A DNA stretch of 64,000 bases from Methylonatrum sp040877625 (GTDB taxonomy: Bacteria; Pseudomonadota; Gammaproteobacteria; Nitrococcales; Aquisalimonadaceae), in assembly GCA_040877625.1 (NCBI GenBank), contig JBBDNK010000026.1, positions 1-64,000 of the forward strand, in the 5' to 3' direction. Position 1 is the first letter of the stretch. Each line of letters opens with the position of its first letter. Below, piece by piece: positions 26,935-36,073 of the stretch. Below the pieces are notes generated by a model. The model had not been told where the DNA came from, did not search any database, and worked only from the letters and a program-made list of their open reading frames with translations. Both the position numbers and the translations under genes were made by a program.

Positions 26935-28395
26935 GTGACCCTGCATACCAAGACCGTGACCGAACTTGCCGCCGGCCTCACCGCCGGGGAATTCTCCAGC
27001 GTCGAGCTGACCACTGCGCTGTTCGAGCGTATCCGCAACCAGGGCGCCGGGCTCAACGCCTTCATTACGCTTACCGCGGAGCAGGCGCTGGCACAGGCCC
27101 GCGCGGCGGATGCCGCCCGTGCCCGCGGCGAGGCTGGCCTGCTGACCGGCATTCCTCTTGCCCACAAGGACATTTTCTGTACCAGGGGTGTGCGTACCAG
27201 CTGCGGCTCGCGCATGCTGGACAATTTCATCTCCCCGTATGACGCCCATGTGGTGGAGCGACTGGCGGATGCCGGAATGATCTGCGTGGGCAAGGCCAAT
27301 ATGGACGAGTTCGCCATGGGCTCTTCCAACGAGACCAGCTATTACGGCCCGGTCAGTAACCCCTGGGATCCGGCCGCGGTGCCGGGCGGGTCATCCGGTG
27401 GTTCGGCGGCGGCCGTGGCTGCGCGACTGGTGCCGGCGGCCACCGGTACCGATACCGGCGGCTCCATCCGTCAACCCGCCGCGCTGTGCGGCATTACCGG
27501 TCTCAAGCCCACCTACGGCAGGGTCTCCCGCTACGGCATGATCGCATTCGCCTCCAGTCTCGATCAGGCCGGGCCGATGGCGCGCACGGCAGAGGACTGT
27601 GCCGTGTTGCTCGAGACCATGGCCGGGTTCGACCCGCGCGATTCCACCAGCGTGGACCGGGAGGTCCCGCACTACCGAGAAAGTATCGGTAATGCGCTCC
27701 GGGGCCTGAAGATCGGCCTGCCGAAGGAATACTTCGGTGAAGGGCTGGATCCCGACGTGGGTCGGGCCATGCAGGATGCCATTGAAACCTACCGGGCCCT
27801 GGGCGCGGAGTTCAGGGAGATCAGCCTGGCCAACACCCACCTGGCGGTGCCCGCATACTATGTGATCGCGCCGGCCGAGTGCTCATCGAACCTGTCTCGT
27901 TTCGACGGCGTGCGCTTCGGCTACCGTTGCGACAATCCGCGGGATCTCGAGGATCTCTACAAGCGTTCTCGCGGAGAAGGCTTCGGCGCCGAGGTTCAGC
28001 GGCGAATCCTGGTGGGGACCTATGCGCTGTCCGCCGGTTACTACGATGCGTACTACCGCAAGGCCCAACAGGTTCGGCAACTGATCCGCGATGATTTCAT
28101 GCAGGCCTTTGGCGAAGTCGACCTGATTCTCGGCCCGACCGCGCCCACGGTGGCGTTCAACAAGGGCGAGCGCAGCGATGACCCCGTGAGCATGTATCTC
28201 TCCGACATCTACACGATCGCCGTCAACCTGGCGGGGTTGCCCGGCATGTCCCTGCCGGCGGGTTTTGCGCATGAGCGGCCAGTGGGCCTGCAGCTCATCG
28301 GCAACTATTTCGATGAGGCGCGGCTGCTGAATGCCGCGCACCGTTATCAGCAGGTAACGGACTGGCACACCCGGGTACCGGATGCATTCGCCTGA
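26935..28395 (+). CDS. gatA: Asp-tRNA(Asn)/Glu-tRNA(Gln) amidotransferase subunit A
   Basis: A 486-residue amidase-signature enzyme that releases ammonia from glutamine. The Ser-cisSer-Lys triad lies in LAHKDIFCTRG and PGGSSGGSAAAVAA, followed by DTGGSIRQPA. The GTG at 26935 (VTLHTKTVTELAAG) matches the family N-terminus. An in-frame GTG at 26884 would add 17 residues without family support. It sits between gatC and gatB. Confidence 0.96.
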   Translation: MTLHTKTVTELAAGLTAGEFSSVELTTALFERIRNQGAGLNAFITLTAEQALAQARAADAARARGEAGLLTGIPLAHKDIFCTRGVRTSCGSRMLDNFISPYDAHVVERLADAGMICVGKANMDEFAMGSSNETSYYGPVSNPWDPAAVPGGSSGGSAAAVAARLVPAATGTDTGGSIRQPAALCGITGLKPTYGRVSRYGMIAFASSLDQAGPMARTAEDCAVLLETMAGFDPRDSTSVDREVPHYRESIGNALRGLKIGLPKEYFGEGLDPDVGRAMQDAIETYRALGAEFREISLANTHLAVPAYYVIAPAECSSNLSRFDGVRFGYRCDNPRDLEDLYKRSRGEGFGAEVQRRILVGTYALSAGYYDAYYRKAQQVRQLIRDDFMQAFGEVDLILGPTAPTVAFNKGERSDDPVSMYLSDIYTIAVNLAGLPGMSLPAGFAHERPVGLQLIGNYFDEARLLNAAHRYQQVTDWHTRVPDAFA

Positions 28396-28414
28396 GGCGA
28401 GGAGTAAAGAGACG

Positions 28415-29851
28415 ATGGAATGGGAAGTTGTCATCGGGCTGGAAATTCATGTCCAGCTGGCGACCCGCAGCAAGATCTTTTCCGGCGCCTCCACCGCCTA
28501 CGGCGCGGAGCCCAACACGCAGGCCTGCGCGGTGGATCTCGGCCTCCCCGGCGTGCTGCCGGTGCTCAATGCCGAGGTGGTGAACATGGCCGTCAAGTTC
28601 GGTCTGGCCACGGGTTGCAGCATTGCGCCGCACTCGGTGTTTGCGCGCAAGAACTACTTCTATCCCGATCTGCCCAAGGGCTACCAGATCAGTCAGTACG
28701 AATTGCCCGTGGTGCATGGTGGCGAAGTGGTGATCGAACTGGAAGACAGTGCGTCAAAGCGTATCGGCGTGACTCGGGCGCATCTGGAAGAAGATGCCGG
28801 CAAGTCTCTGCACGAAGGGTTTGAGGGCGTGACCGGTATCGACCTTAACCGGGCCGGCACACCTTTGCTGGAAGTTGTCTCCGAGCCCGATCTGCGTTCG
28901 GCGAAGGAAGCCGTGGCGTATATGAAGAAAATCCACTCCCTGGTGCGCTACCTGGACATCTCCGATGGCAACATGCAAGAGGGCTCGTTCCGCTGCGATG
29001 CCAATGTGTCCGTGCGGCCCATGGGGCAGGAGACGCTCGGCACGCGCGCTGAGCTGAAGAATCTGAACTCGTTCCGTTTCGTGGAAAAGGCCATCAATAT
29101 TGAAGTGGAGCGCCAGATCGACGTCATCGAATCCGGCGGCAAGGTGGTGCAGGAGACCCGGCTTTATGATTCCGTGAAGAACGAGACGCGCTCCATGCGC
29201 AGCAAGGAGGAGGCCAACGACTATCGTTACTTCCCGGACCCTGATCTGCTGCCGCTGGTCATCGACGACGTCATGATCCAGCGTGCGCGCGAGCAGTTGC
29301 CGGAGTTGCCGGACGCCCGCCGTCAGCGGTTCATGGAGCAGTACGGGTTGTCCGCTTACGATGCGGGCATCGTGACCGCGGGCCGTGACATGGCGGATTA
29401 CTTCGAGGCGGTGGTGGCGGCGGCCGACGGCGAGGCCAAGCTTGCGGCGAACTGGGTGATGGGTGATCTGGCCGGTGCCTTGAATCGCGACGGCCGCGAA
29501 ATAGGCGAGAGCCCGGTGACCCCCGACATGCTTGGCGGTATGATCAAGCGCATTTCCGACAATACCATCTCCGGCAAGATCGCCAAGGACGTGTTTGAAG
29601 CGATGTGGAACGGTGAAAGCGATGCCGACGCCGTGATCGAGGCCAGGGGGCTGAAACAGTTGACCGATAGCGGCGCGATCGAGGCCATGGTCGATGAGGT
29701 CATCGCCGCCAACCCGGCTCAGTTGGAGCAGTACCGGGCCGGCAAGGACAAGCTGCTGGGTTACTTCGTCGGGCAGGTGATGAAAGCCTCGAAGGGCAAG
29801 GCCAATCCTGCCCAGCTCAATGACTTGCTGAAGAAAAAGCTGGCAGGGTAG
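28415..29851 (+). CDS. gatB: Asp-tRNA(Asn)/Glu-tRNA(Gln) amidotransferase subunit B
   Basis: A 478-residue GatB. It holds the kinase/transamidase site that acts on misacylated tRNA, with the catalytic cradle first (WEVVIGLEIHVQL, FYPDLPKGYQISQYE) and the tRNA-binding tail (YqeY-like, about 330-478) last. The ATG at 28415 is preceded by AGGAG. The presence of gatCAB implies that at least one of Gln-tRNA or Asn-tRNA is made indirectly. The gene ends 18 bases before a 44-bp palindrome. Confidence 0.96.
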   Translation: MEWEVVIGLEIHVQLATRSKIFSGASTAYGAEPNTQACAVDLGLPGVLPVLNAEVVNMAVKFGLATGCSIAPHSVFARKNYFYPDLPKGYQISQYELPVVHGGEVVIELEDSASKRIGVTRAHLEEDAGKSLHEGFEGVTGIDLNRAGTPLLEVVSEPDLRSAKEAVAYMKKIHSLVRYLDISDGNMQEGSFRCDANVSVRPMGQETLGTRAELKNLNSFRFVEKAINIEVERQIDVIESGGKVVQETRLYDSVKNETRSMRSKEEANDYRYFPDPDLLPLVIDDVMIQRAREQLPELPDARRQRFMEQYGLSAYDAGIVTAGRDMADYFEAVVAAADGEAKLAANWVMGDLAGALNRDGREIGESPVTPDMLGGMIKRISDNTISGKIAKDVFEAMWNGESDADAVIEARGLKQLTDSGAIEAMVDEVIAANPAQLEQYRAGKDKLLGYFVGQVMKASKGKANPAQLNDLLKKKLAG

Positions 29852-29868
29852 CCGCGTGCCGCGGCCTT

Positions 29869-29912
29869 GGGAGACACTGCCCTATTCCCATGGGAATAGG
29901 GCAGTGTCTCCC
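29869..29912. repeat. Perfect 44-bp palindrome after gatB (copy 3 of RGGAG..TATTC family)
   Basis: Two 22-base arms are exact reverse complements with no spacer. The left arm begins GGGAGACACTGCCCTATTC and the centre is CCCATGGG. The arm matches the repeats at 4774-4824 and 9963-9981. It could form a very strong hairpin and may end gatCAB transcripts, but no run of T follows. It lies 57 bases upstream of hslO. Confidence 0.85.
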
Positions 29913-29968
29913 TTGAACATCGGGCGCCGCGCCCTCAATTTGGATAGCCTGCCCTTTGTTTTTCGGAG

Positions 29969-30868
29969 ATGTCCGTGTCTGCCAGCCCCGATCAGCTTCA
30001 CCGTTTTCTGTTCGAGCACGCCAATGTACGCGGCGAACTCATCCACCTGGACGGCACGTACCGGGAAGTTCTGGCACGCCGCCCGTATCCCGACGCCGTG
30101 GCGCGGTTGCTGGGCGAGGCCATGGCGGCGGCCGGGTTGTTGTCGTCGATTCTCAAGTTCCAGGGGTCGCTGATTCTGCAGATGCAGGGCAAGGGGCCGA
30201 TCACCATGGCGGTCGCCAGTGCCAGCCATGATCAGGCGCTGCGCGCGGTCGCGCATCAGCGGGAAGATGTCGGGCAGGTACCGGCAGGGCCGCTTCATGC
30301 CATGTGCACGGAAGGTAATCTGGCCATTACCATTGATCCGGATGACAGCACCGAGCGTTATCAGGGCATCGTGGCGCTGGATACGAACAGTCTTTCCGAG
30401 GCCGTGGATAACTATTTTTCGCAGTCGGAGCAGTTGCCGACCCGCATCTTTCTGGCCTGTGACGGCAATCATGCCGCCGGCTTGTTGCTGCAACGGCTTC
30501 CGGGTGAGGACGCGCATGAGGACCCGGACGCCTGGAATCGGGCCGAGCAGCTGGCTGCCACGATCAAGGATGATGATTTGCTGAACCTGGATGCCCGGGA
30601 GATCATCCGGCGGCTGTTCCATGAGGAGGATATCCGCCTTTTCCCGCCGCAGCCGATGCGCTTTCATTGCCCCTGTTCCCGCGAGCGAATTGCCTCGGTG
30701 TTGTTTTCACTGGGTGCCGAGGAGGTCAATTCCATTATTCTCGAGCAGGGTGCGATCGAGGCGCAGTGTGAATTCTGCGGCAGCAGTTACGAGTTTGACG
30801 AGATGGATGTGGAGGAGCTGTTCGTGGGAGGCGGCAAGGGCATGCCGCCGAGTGAGACGCTGCATTGA
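29969..30868 (+). CDS. hslO: Redox-regulated chaperone Hsp33
   Basis: A 299-residue Hsp33, a holdase switched on by oxidation and unfolding. The zinc-binding cysteines are at the C-terminus as HCPCSRE (CxC) and QCEFCGSSY (CxxC). The N-terminal domain runs from DQLHRFLFE to about residue 180. GGAG abuts the ATG at 29969 but sits six bases before an in-frame GTG at 29975, so the GTG is possibly the real start. It converges with prmC across a repeat-filled gap. Confidence 0.95.
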   Translation: MSVSASPDQLHRFLFEHANVRGELIHLDGTYREVLARRPYPDAVARLLGEAMAAAGLLSSILKFQGSLILQMQGKGPITMAVASASHDQALRAVAHQREDVGQVPAGPLHAMCTEGNLAITIDPDDSTERYQGIVALDTNSLSEAVDNYFSQSEQLPTRIFLACDGNHAAGLLLQRLPGEDAHEDPDAWNRAEQLAATIKDDDLLNLDAREIIRRLFHEEDIRLFPPQPMRFHCPCSRERIASVLFSLGAEEVNSIILEQGAIEAQCEFCGSSYEFDEMDVEELFVGGGKGMPPSETLH

Positions 30869-30895
30869 GTTGAAAGGTCTTGCGGGGGAGGGCGC

Positions 30896-31099
30896 GGTGG
30901 CTTCGGGCCGGTCGGCTGGGGCGGTTGGTCGGCAGGCGCTCCACGTTCCGCCTGATCCACCCCGAAGGCCTGACCGGCCAACAGCACATCCCTGTGCTGT
31001 CGGCCGGTGGCCGCATCCCTGCGGCCACCCTTCGGGCCGGGCGGCCTTCGGGGTGGGGCTTCACGAGTCGCGCCTGCCGACCAACCGCCCCAGCCGACC
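30896..31099. repeat. Nested palindromic intergenic element
   Basis: Perfect 30-base outer arms lie at 30910-30939 and 31070-31099. Inside them are 14-base arms at 30957-30970 and 31043-31056. At the centre are two consecutive stem-loops, 30973-31008 and 31006-31029, both with TCCC loops. About 105 bases (30896-31005) align with 1-104 on the opposite strand, so it is a dispersed repeat. It fills the gap between the convergent hslO and prmC genes and may terminate both. No gene is credible within it. Confidence 0.8.
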
Positions 31100-31144
31100 T
31101 CGCGGATGCGGGAGTTCGTTCCCGTGCGGGCTTCGTCCGCAGGG

Positions 31145-31990
31145 TCACGGCCTGGTCCGCGCTTCCGTAACGCGCGGTTGGCCTCCCAGATCCCGGTAGC
31201 CGGCGATGTTTGCGAACCCTCGCTTGCGCAGTATGTCCGCCACGGCTTCTGCCTGATCATGGCCATGTTCCAGTATCAGCCATCCGTGCGGCTGCAGATG
31301 AGCCGGGGCCGCATCGATGATCCGACGTAGATCGTCCAGGCCGTCCGGCCCGGCAGCCAGCGCCGAGCCCGGTTCGAAGCGGACATCGCCCTGGTTCAGA
31401 TGCACGTCGCCTTCGGCAACGTACGGCGGGTTGGAAACGATCAGGTCGAAACGTTGCCCTGCCAGAGGTCTGAACCACGCGCCATGCTCCCAGGTGACCG
31501 TTAAACCGAGCCTCTGGGCATTCTCTCTGGCAACCGCCAGTGCATCGACGGACTGATCCGTGGCCGTGATGGTCCAGCGCGGGCGTTCGCTCGCCAGGGC
31601 CAGGGCGATGGCGCCACTGCCGGTACCGAGGTCGGCGACGGTCAGTATTTGATTGTCGGGGTACAGCGCCAGTGCCCGTTCGACCACCAGCTCTGTTTCC
31701 GGGCGGGGGATGAGCACGCGCTTGTCGACGCACAGGTCCAGCGTCCAGAAGCCGCGTGTGCCGGTGATGTAGGCCACCGGTTCGCCGCTCAGGCGTCGGC
31801 CGATGAGCGCGTCAATGCTCGCCTGTTGTGTATCGCCGAGGGCCGTCCGGGCATTGGTGAACAGCCGGGAGCGCGGCCAGCTTAGCGCATGCAGGAATAG
31901 CAACTCCGCATCGATCCGAGGTGAGGGCGAGCAGGCTTCAAGCCGCGCCGTGGCTGCGCGTAACGCTGCGTCCACGGTCTCGGAGGGCAT
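31145..31990 (-). CDS. prmC: Release factor glutamine methyltransferase PrmC
   Basis: A 281-residue SAM-dependent enzyme that methylates the GGQ glutamine of release factors 1 and 2. The SAM motif is VADLGTGSGAIALALA, and the substrate motif NPPY is in DLIVSNPPYVAEGD. An N-terminal helical domain covers about residues 1-75. It is usually next to prfA; here prfA is 6 kb away, so the pair has been separated. The gene lies one base downstream of the Trm112-like gene. Confidence 0.95.
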   Translation of the reverse strand: MPSETVDAALRAATARLEACSPSPRIDAELLFLHALSWPRSRLFTNARTALGDTQQASIDALIGRRLSGEPVAYITGTRGFWTLDLCVDKRVLIPRPETELVVERALALYPDNQILTVADLGTGSGAIALALASERPRWTITATDQSVDALAVARENAQRLGLTVTWEHGAWFRPLAGQRFDLIVSNPPYVAEGDVHLNQGDVRFEPGSALAAGPDGLDDLRRIIDAAPAHLQPHGWLILEHGHDQAEAVADILRKRGFANIAGYRDLGGQPRVTEARTRP

Positions 31991-31991
31991 G

Positions 31992-32261
31992 TCAGCCGTC
32001 GAGAGACAGTGGTCGGGTGGAGATGCAGCGCTCCTCGAGCATGACCGGGATGCCGTCGTCCACGGGATAGATGCGCTCGCCGTTTCTGGTAATCAGCGCT
32101 TCGCGTAGCGGGCCCTCGACCCTTGAACCGTCGGCGAAGGTAACCTCGCCTGCTTCGATCAGGGCATTCAGGCGCTGAAGGCGGTCCCGCGAGAGCGGCT
32201 CCATCGGCTGTCGGGTGATGGGACAGCAGAGGATGTCCATCAATTTGCGGTCAACGGCCAT
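31992..32261 (-). CDS. Trm112/YcaR-family small protein
   Basis: An 89-residue protein of the UPF0434/Trm112 type. The signature is LMDILCCPITRQPM at the start and GERIYPVDDGIPVML towards the end. In eukaryotes and archaea, Trm112 activates methyltransferases, and the bacterial role is not settled. Its position directly before prmC, a methyltransferase that eukaryotic Trm112 homologues serve, is suggestive. The ATG at 32261 is preferred to a TTG two codons upstream. Confidence 0.85.
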   Translation of the reverse strand: MAVDRKLMDILCCPITRQPMEPLSRDRLQRLNALIEAGEVTFADGSRVEGPLREALITRNGERIYPVDDGIPVMLEERCISTRPLSLDG

Positions 32262-32419
32262 GTCCAAGGCTCCTGGGCATATGGAAAGTCGGCAACACTA
32301 TACCTGTCGCCCGCGCAGGCTGACAGGTGCCGGACGTGGTCAAGTGTAGCAAGTCCGGCTACCATGTCAGGCTGATCTGTTTTCCGGACTGTGTGCCGGC
32401 CTGACCGTCGAGAGGAATC

Positions 32420-33514
32420 ATGGCAGAACCGATCCCCGTCAACGAATCGGTGGAAAATCTCAATATCCTGTCGCAGGAGCTGCTGCCGACACCTGAAGAT
32501 GTCCATCGCTCACTGCCCCTGTCCGCCAAGGCCCGGGATACCGTGCTCGTTGGTCGTCGCGTCGTGGAGAACATCCTCGATCGGCGCGATCCGCGAATTT
32601 TTCTCGTGATTGGCCCCTGCTCCATCCACGATCCCGAGCAGGCGCTTGATTACGCGCGGCGGCTCAAGGTGCTCGCGGACGAGGTCAAGGATTCCGTCTT
32701 CATCGTCATGCGCGTCTACTTCGAGAAGCCGCGGACCACGGTGGGCTGGAAGGGCCTTATCAACGATCCGGACATGAATGACTCCTTCCACATCGAGCGC
32801 GGTGTGCATCTTGCCCGCAAGCTGCTTCTGGACATCGCGGATATGGGTTTGCCGGCGGGAACCGAGGCGCTCGATCCCATCATGCCGCAGTATCTGCATG
32901 ATCTCGTTACCTGGACCGCTATCGGCGCCCGGACCACGGAATCCCAGACCCACCGGGAAATGGCCAGCGGCCTGTCCACGCCGGTCGGTTTTAAGAACGG
33001 TACCGACGGCAGCCTGGAGGTGGCCATCAACGCGCTGCACTCGGTGTCCAGGCCCCACAGCTTTCTCGGCATCAACGTTCAGGGCCAGTGCGCCATTACC
33101 CGCACCCGCGGAAACCGCTATGGTCACCTGGTGCTGCGTGGCGGCGGCGGCAAACCGAACTACGATTCCGTCAGCGTGTCCGTCTGCGAGCGGGAACTGG
33201 AGGCCGCCCGGCTGCCCGCCAATATTGTGGTGGACTGCAGTCATGCCAACTCCAGCAAGGACCCGGCCCTGCAGCCGTTGGTGCTGGACAACCTGGCTCA
33301 TCAGATCCAGGACGGTAACCGCTCGATCGTCGGCATGATGGTGGAAAGCAACATAAACTGGGGCAACCAGAAGCTCACTGGCGATCCGGCGGCTCTGAAG
33401 TACGGTGTGTCGATCACGGATGCCTGTATCGACTGGGAGACCACCGAACGCAGTGTGCGGGACATGGCGGAGCGGCTCAGGCCCGTGCTTGCCGAGAGGC
33501 AAGCCCAGAACTGA
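32420..33514 (+). CDS. aroG: 3-deoxy-7-phosphoheptulonate synthase (class I, AroF/G/H type)
   Basis: A 364-residue DAHP synthase that condenses phosphoenolpyruvate with erythrose 4-phosphate, the first shikimate-pathway step. Motifs visible are LVIGPCSIHDP, MRVYFEKPRTTVGWKGLINDP, GARTTESQTHREMASGLS and VDCSHANSSKDP. Feedback type (Phe, Tyr or Trp) cannot be assigned by eye, so the symbol is by family only. It stands alone, and no attenuator is evident upstream (32262-32419). Confidence 0.93.
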   Translation: MAEPIPVNESVENLNILSQELLPTPEDVHRSLPLSAKARDTVLVGRRVVENILDRRDPRIFLVIGPCSIHDPEQALDYARRLKVLADEVKDSVFIVMRVYFEKPRTTVGWKGLINDPDMNDSFHIERGVHLARKLLLDIADMGLPAGTEALDPIMPQYLHDLVTWTAIGARTTESQTHREMASGLSTPVGFKNGTDGSLEVAINALHSVSRPHSFLGINVQGQCAITRTRGNRYGHLVLRGGGGKPNYDSVSVSVCERELEAARLPANIVVDCSHANSSKDPALQPLVLDNLAHQIQDGNRSIVGMMVESNINWGNQKLTGDPAALKYGVSITDACIDWETTERSVRDMAERLRPVLAERQAQN

Positions 33515-33721
33515 TGGATCGCAATCCCGGTTTTGCCATACGTGGCCGACGCTGCTATAACGTCCGCTTAGTTGCCGGAAAGCGGAAGTCCGGGTAACGA
33601 TGTACATTCTTAATCATCCTGTCATCGGCGACAGGCACCATGGCTCCGAGTGAAGGCTCGGCCGGTTCGCAAATGGTGCGGTATCAAGTGGTACAGCCGG
33701 TAGCAGCTGGAGGAAACAGAC

Positions 33722-34153
33722 ATGAAACACAAGCATGTACTGCCAGTGAAGGACTTCGAGCCCTACACGGAGAAGAAGGGCGAGGAGTACATGAGCAATG
33801 GGCAACTCGAACATTTCCGTCAGCTTCTGCTGGCGTGGAAGAAGCAGTTGCAGGAGGAGGTGGAGCGCACCGTGCACCATATGCGCGATGACGCCACCAA
33901 CTATGCGGATCCGGCCGACCGGGCCACGCAGGAAGAAGAGTTTGCCCTGGAACTCCGCACCCGTGACCGGGAGCGGAAGCTGATCCGCAAGATCGATCAG
34001 ACCCTGGAAATGATCCGCAAGGATGATTACGGCTATTGTGAGCAGTGCGGGGTTGAAATCGGCCTCCGCAGGCTCGAAGCCCGGCCGACGGCAACCTTGT
34101 GTATCGACTGCAAGACGCTGGAGGAAATTCGCGAGAAGCAGCGCGTCGCATAA
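33722..34153 (+). CDS. dksA: RNA polymerase-binding transcription factor DksA
   Basis: A 143-residue DksA that binds RNA polymerase through the secondary channel and acts with ppGpp. The long coiled coil (about 30-105) carries the tip acidic pair in MRDDATNYADPADRA. The four-cysteine zinc finger is YCEQCGVEIG and LCIDCKTLEE. A hairpin terminator follows at 34180. The 207 bases upstream (33515-33721) hold its promoter region, with no clear boxes assigned. Confidence 0.97.
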   Translation: MKHKHVLPVKDFEPYTEKKGEEYMSNGQLEHFRQLLLAWKKQLQEEVERTVHHMRDDATNYADPADRATQEEEFALELRTRDRERKLIRKIDQTLEMIRKDDYGYCEQCGVEIGLRRLEARPTATLCIDCKTLEEIREKQRVA

Positions 34154-34179
34154 AGCGTACGCAACCTCCCGCTCAATGG

Positions 34180-34205
34180 AAAACCCGCCGCCTCGGCGGG
34201 TTTTT
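34180..34205 (+). terminator. Intrinsic terminator of dksA
   Basis: CCCGCCG and CGGCGGG pair around a CCT loop, with A residues before and TTTTT after the stem. It lies 27 bases past the dksA stop. Confidence 0.9.
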
Positions 34206-34286
34206 CGTATCCGCAGGGTGGGTAGGTAGCGGCTTTTCGTCATCCGGGCAACGAGGGCGCTGATCCGTGCGCGCATTTTCTTTAAC

Positions 34287-34304
34287 GTAATGTTATCCTG
34301 TTAC
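34287..34304 (+). promoter_or_regulatory. Candidate Zur operator upstream of znuA
   Basis: GTAATGTTATCCTGTTAC lies 72 bases upstream of the znuA start. The left half matches the known Zur half-site (GTAATGTTAT), and the right half is weaker. Zinc-replete repression by Zur is inferred. No zur gene is in the window. Confidence 0.5.
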
Positions 34305-34376
34305 GCTTCCTGATGACTTGTAGCAGTGCTTCGCATGCTCCTTCTCCTTCGAGCGAGGCCGCCGCAGAGGTATGAC

Positions 34377-35309
34377 ATGACCCGGTTCTTCAGCGTGTTG
34401 GTCGCTGTGTTGGGGGTGTTTTCCCCCATGCTGCTTTTGGGGCAGACGCCTGTGCCGGTTACCGTCAGCGTTGCGCCGCAGGCCTATTTCGTCAAAGCCA
34501 TCGGCGGTGACCGGGTATCGGTGGACGTGATGGTCAAGCCTGGTCAGTCCTCTCACACATTTTCGCCATCCCCCCGCCAGCTCATGGCGCTGGCGGACGG
34601 GCGTGTGTACGTGAAGGCCGGGCACCCTGATTACCTTTTCGAGCAGCATTTTCTTGAACGGCTGGAGGAACTGGACCGTGACGTGCGGGTCGTGGATATG
34701 TCCGAGGGTGTGGCGTACCGGGAGTTGGAGGATCACGGCCATCCGGCGCATGCGCACGATCACGTCAGCGATCACGAGGAGGATGGCCACGACGGCCGCG
34801 GTCACCAGGAACAGGCGCACGGTGAGACCGATCCTCACGTCTGGGTATCTCCGCGCATCGTGCGCGCGACCGCCCATCGCATCACTGAAGCGCTCATTGG
34901 CGTTGATCCGGATGGTCGCCGCCACTATGAATCCGGTCTTCAGGGCTTTCTGCAGGAAATTGATACCCTTGATGCGGAGTTGCGCACACAGCTGAGCAGC
35001 TTGTCCCGGCGCGTGTTTCTGGTAAATCACCCCGCCTGGGGTTATTTTGCCGACGACTACGGGCTGGAACAGCGTGCGATCGAGTCCGAAGGCAAGGATG
35101 CAAGCCCGGCCCGGTTGGCGGAGCTGATAGAGCGCGCTCGGGCCGATGGTATTCGGGCCGTATTCGTCCAGGCCGGTTTTTCCAGTCGCGGCGCCGATGT
35201 CATCGCCCGCGAATTGGGCGCCGAGATCGTTTCCCTCGATCCCATGTCGGAGAACTGGACGGTAACGCTGCGCACCCTTGGTCATGCGTTGGTGGAGGGT
35301 GACCGCTAA
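34377..35309 (+). CDS. znuA: Zinc ABC transporter periplasmic binding protein ZnuA
   Basis: A 310-residue precursor with a signal peptide (about residues 1-22). It captures zinc in the periplasm. The histidine and acid-rich loop (about residues 118-150, HGHPAHAHDHVSDHEEDGHD) is typical of ZnuA. Further likely ligands are in SSHTFSPSP, ETDPHVWVSP and FLVNHPAWGYF. The ATG at 34377 has AGAGG six bases upstream, and a GTG at 34326 would only add an untypical leader. It overlaps znuC (TAATG). Confidence 0.95.
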   Translation: MTRFFSVLVAVLGVFSPMLLLGQTPVPVTVSVAPQAYFVKAIGGDRVSVDVMVKPGQSSHTFSPSPRQLMALADGRVYVKAGHPDYLFEQHFLERLEELDRDVRVVDMSEGVAYRELEDHGHPAHAHDHVSDHEEDGHDGRGHQEQAHGETDPHVWVSPRIVRATAHRITEALIGVDPDGRRHYESGLQGFLQEIDTLDAELRTQLSSLSRRVFLVNHPAWGYFADDYGLEQRAIESEGKDASPARLAELIERARADGIRAVFVQAGFSSRGADVIARELGAEIVSLDPMSENWTVTLRTLGHALVEGDR

Positions 35310-36073
35310 TGTCCGCAAGCCCGCAGCCACTGGTGGAGGTCAGGGGCGTAACCTTTGGCTACGACCGCGAAGCCGTGCTCCAGAACGTCGATCTGCGTAT
35401 CGGCCCTCGGGATTTTCTGGCCGTGATCGGCCCCAACGGTGGCGGCAAGACGACGCTGTTGCGGGTGATGCTGGGTCTGGAACAACCATGGCGCGGAACC
35501 GTGCGCTGGAACCTGCCGACGGGGCATGGCCGCATTGGCTACGTGCCCCAGTTTTCCACCTTCGATCGTAATTTCCCTCTCCAGCTGCGCGATGCGGTGC
35601 TGATGGGCAGGCTTGGTCGTCAGGGGCTGTTCGCGCGCTACGGGGCCGCGGACCGTCGGGCCGTGATGCAGGTGCTGGAGCGCCTGCGTCTTGACCACAT
35701 GGCGAACTCGCCGATTGCCGATCTTTCCGGTGGCCAGCTGCAGCGGGCGCTGATTGGCCGAGCACTGGCGGGTGATCCGGACATCCTGTTCCTGGACGAA
35801 CCCACATCCTCAGTGGACGCCGAGACCAGAGGGGTGCTCGCCGACCTGCTCAACGAACTCAACCAGCGCATTCCCATCATCGTCGTTACCCATGACATCA
35901 CGGGTTTCGCCACCCAGGTCAAACAGATCGCGTGCGTCAATCGCAAGCTGTTCTATCACGGCAGCGGTCAGCTGTCGCATGCACAGCTGGAGGAGGCTTA
36001 CGGCTGCCCGGTGGAGCTGGTGGCCCATGGCGTGCCGCACCGCGTACTGAGCGAACACAACCATGACGGTTGA
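35309..36073 (+). CDS. znuC: Zinc ABC transporter ATPase ZnuC
   Basis: A 254-residue ATP-binding subunit. Walker A is GPNGGGKTTLLRVML, the signature motif is LSGGQLQRALIGRAL and Walker B is DILFLDEPTSSVD. It powers zinc import through ZnuB. Its start overlaps the znuA stop and its stop overlaps the znuB ATG. Confidence 0.96.
   Translation: MSASPQPLVEVRGVTFGYDREAVLQNVDLRIGPRDFLAVIGPNGGGKTTLLRVMLGLEQPWRGTVRWNLPTGHGRIGYVPQFSTFDRNFPLQLRDAVLMGRLGRQGLFARYGAADRRAVMQVLERLRLDHMANSPIADLSGGQLQRALIGRALAGDPDILFLDEPTSSVDAETRGVLADLLNELNQRIPIIVVTHDITGFATQVKQIACVNRKLFYHGSGQLSHAQLEEAYGCPVELVAHGVPHRVLSEHNHDG

Noticed and set aside
30735..31199. Overlapping Pro/Arg-rich open frames between hslO and prmC
   Set aside because: They fall in the palindromic repeat and the ends of the flanking genes. 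Composition reflects the repeat, not protein selection.
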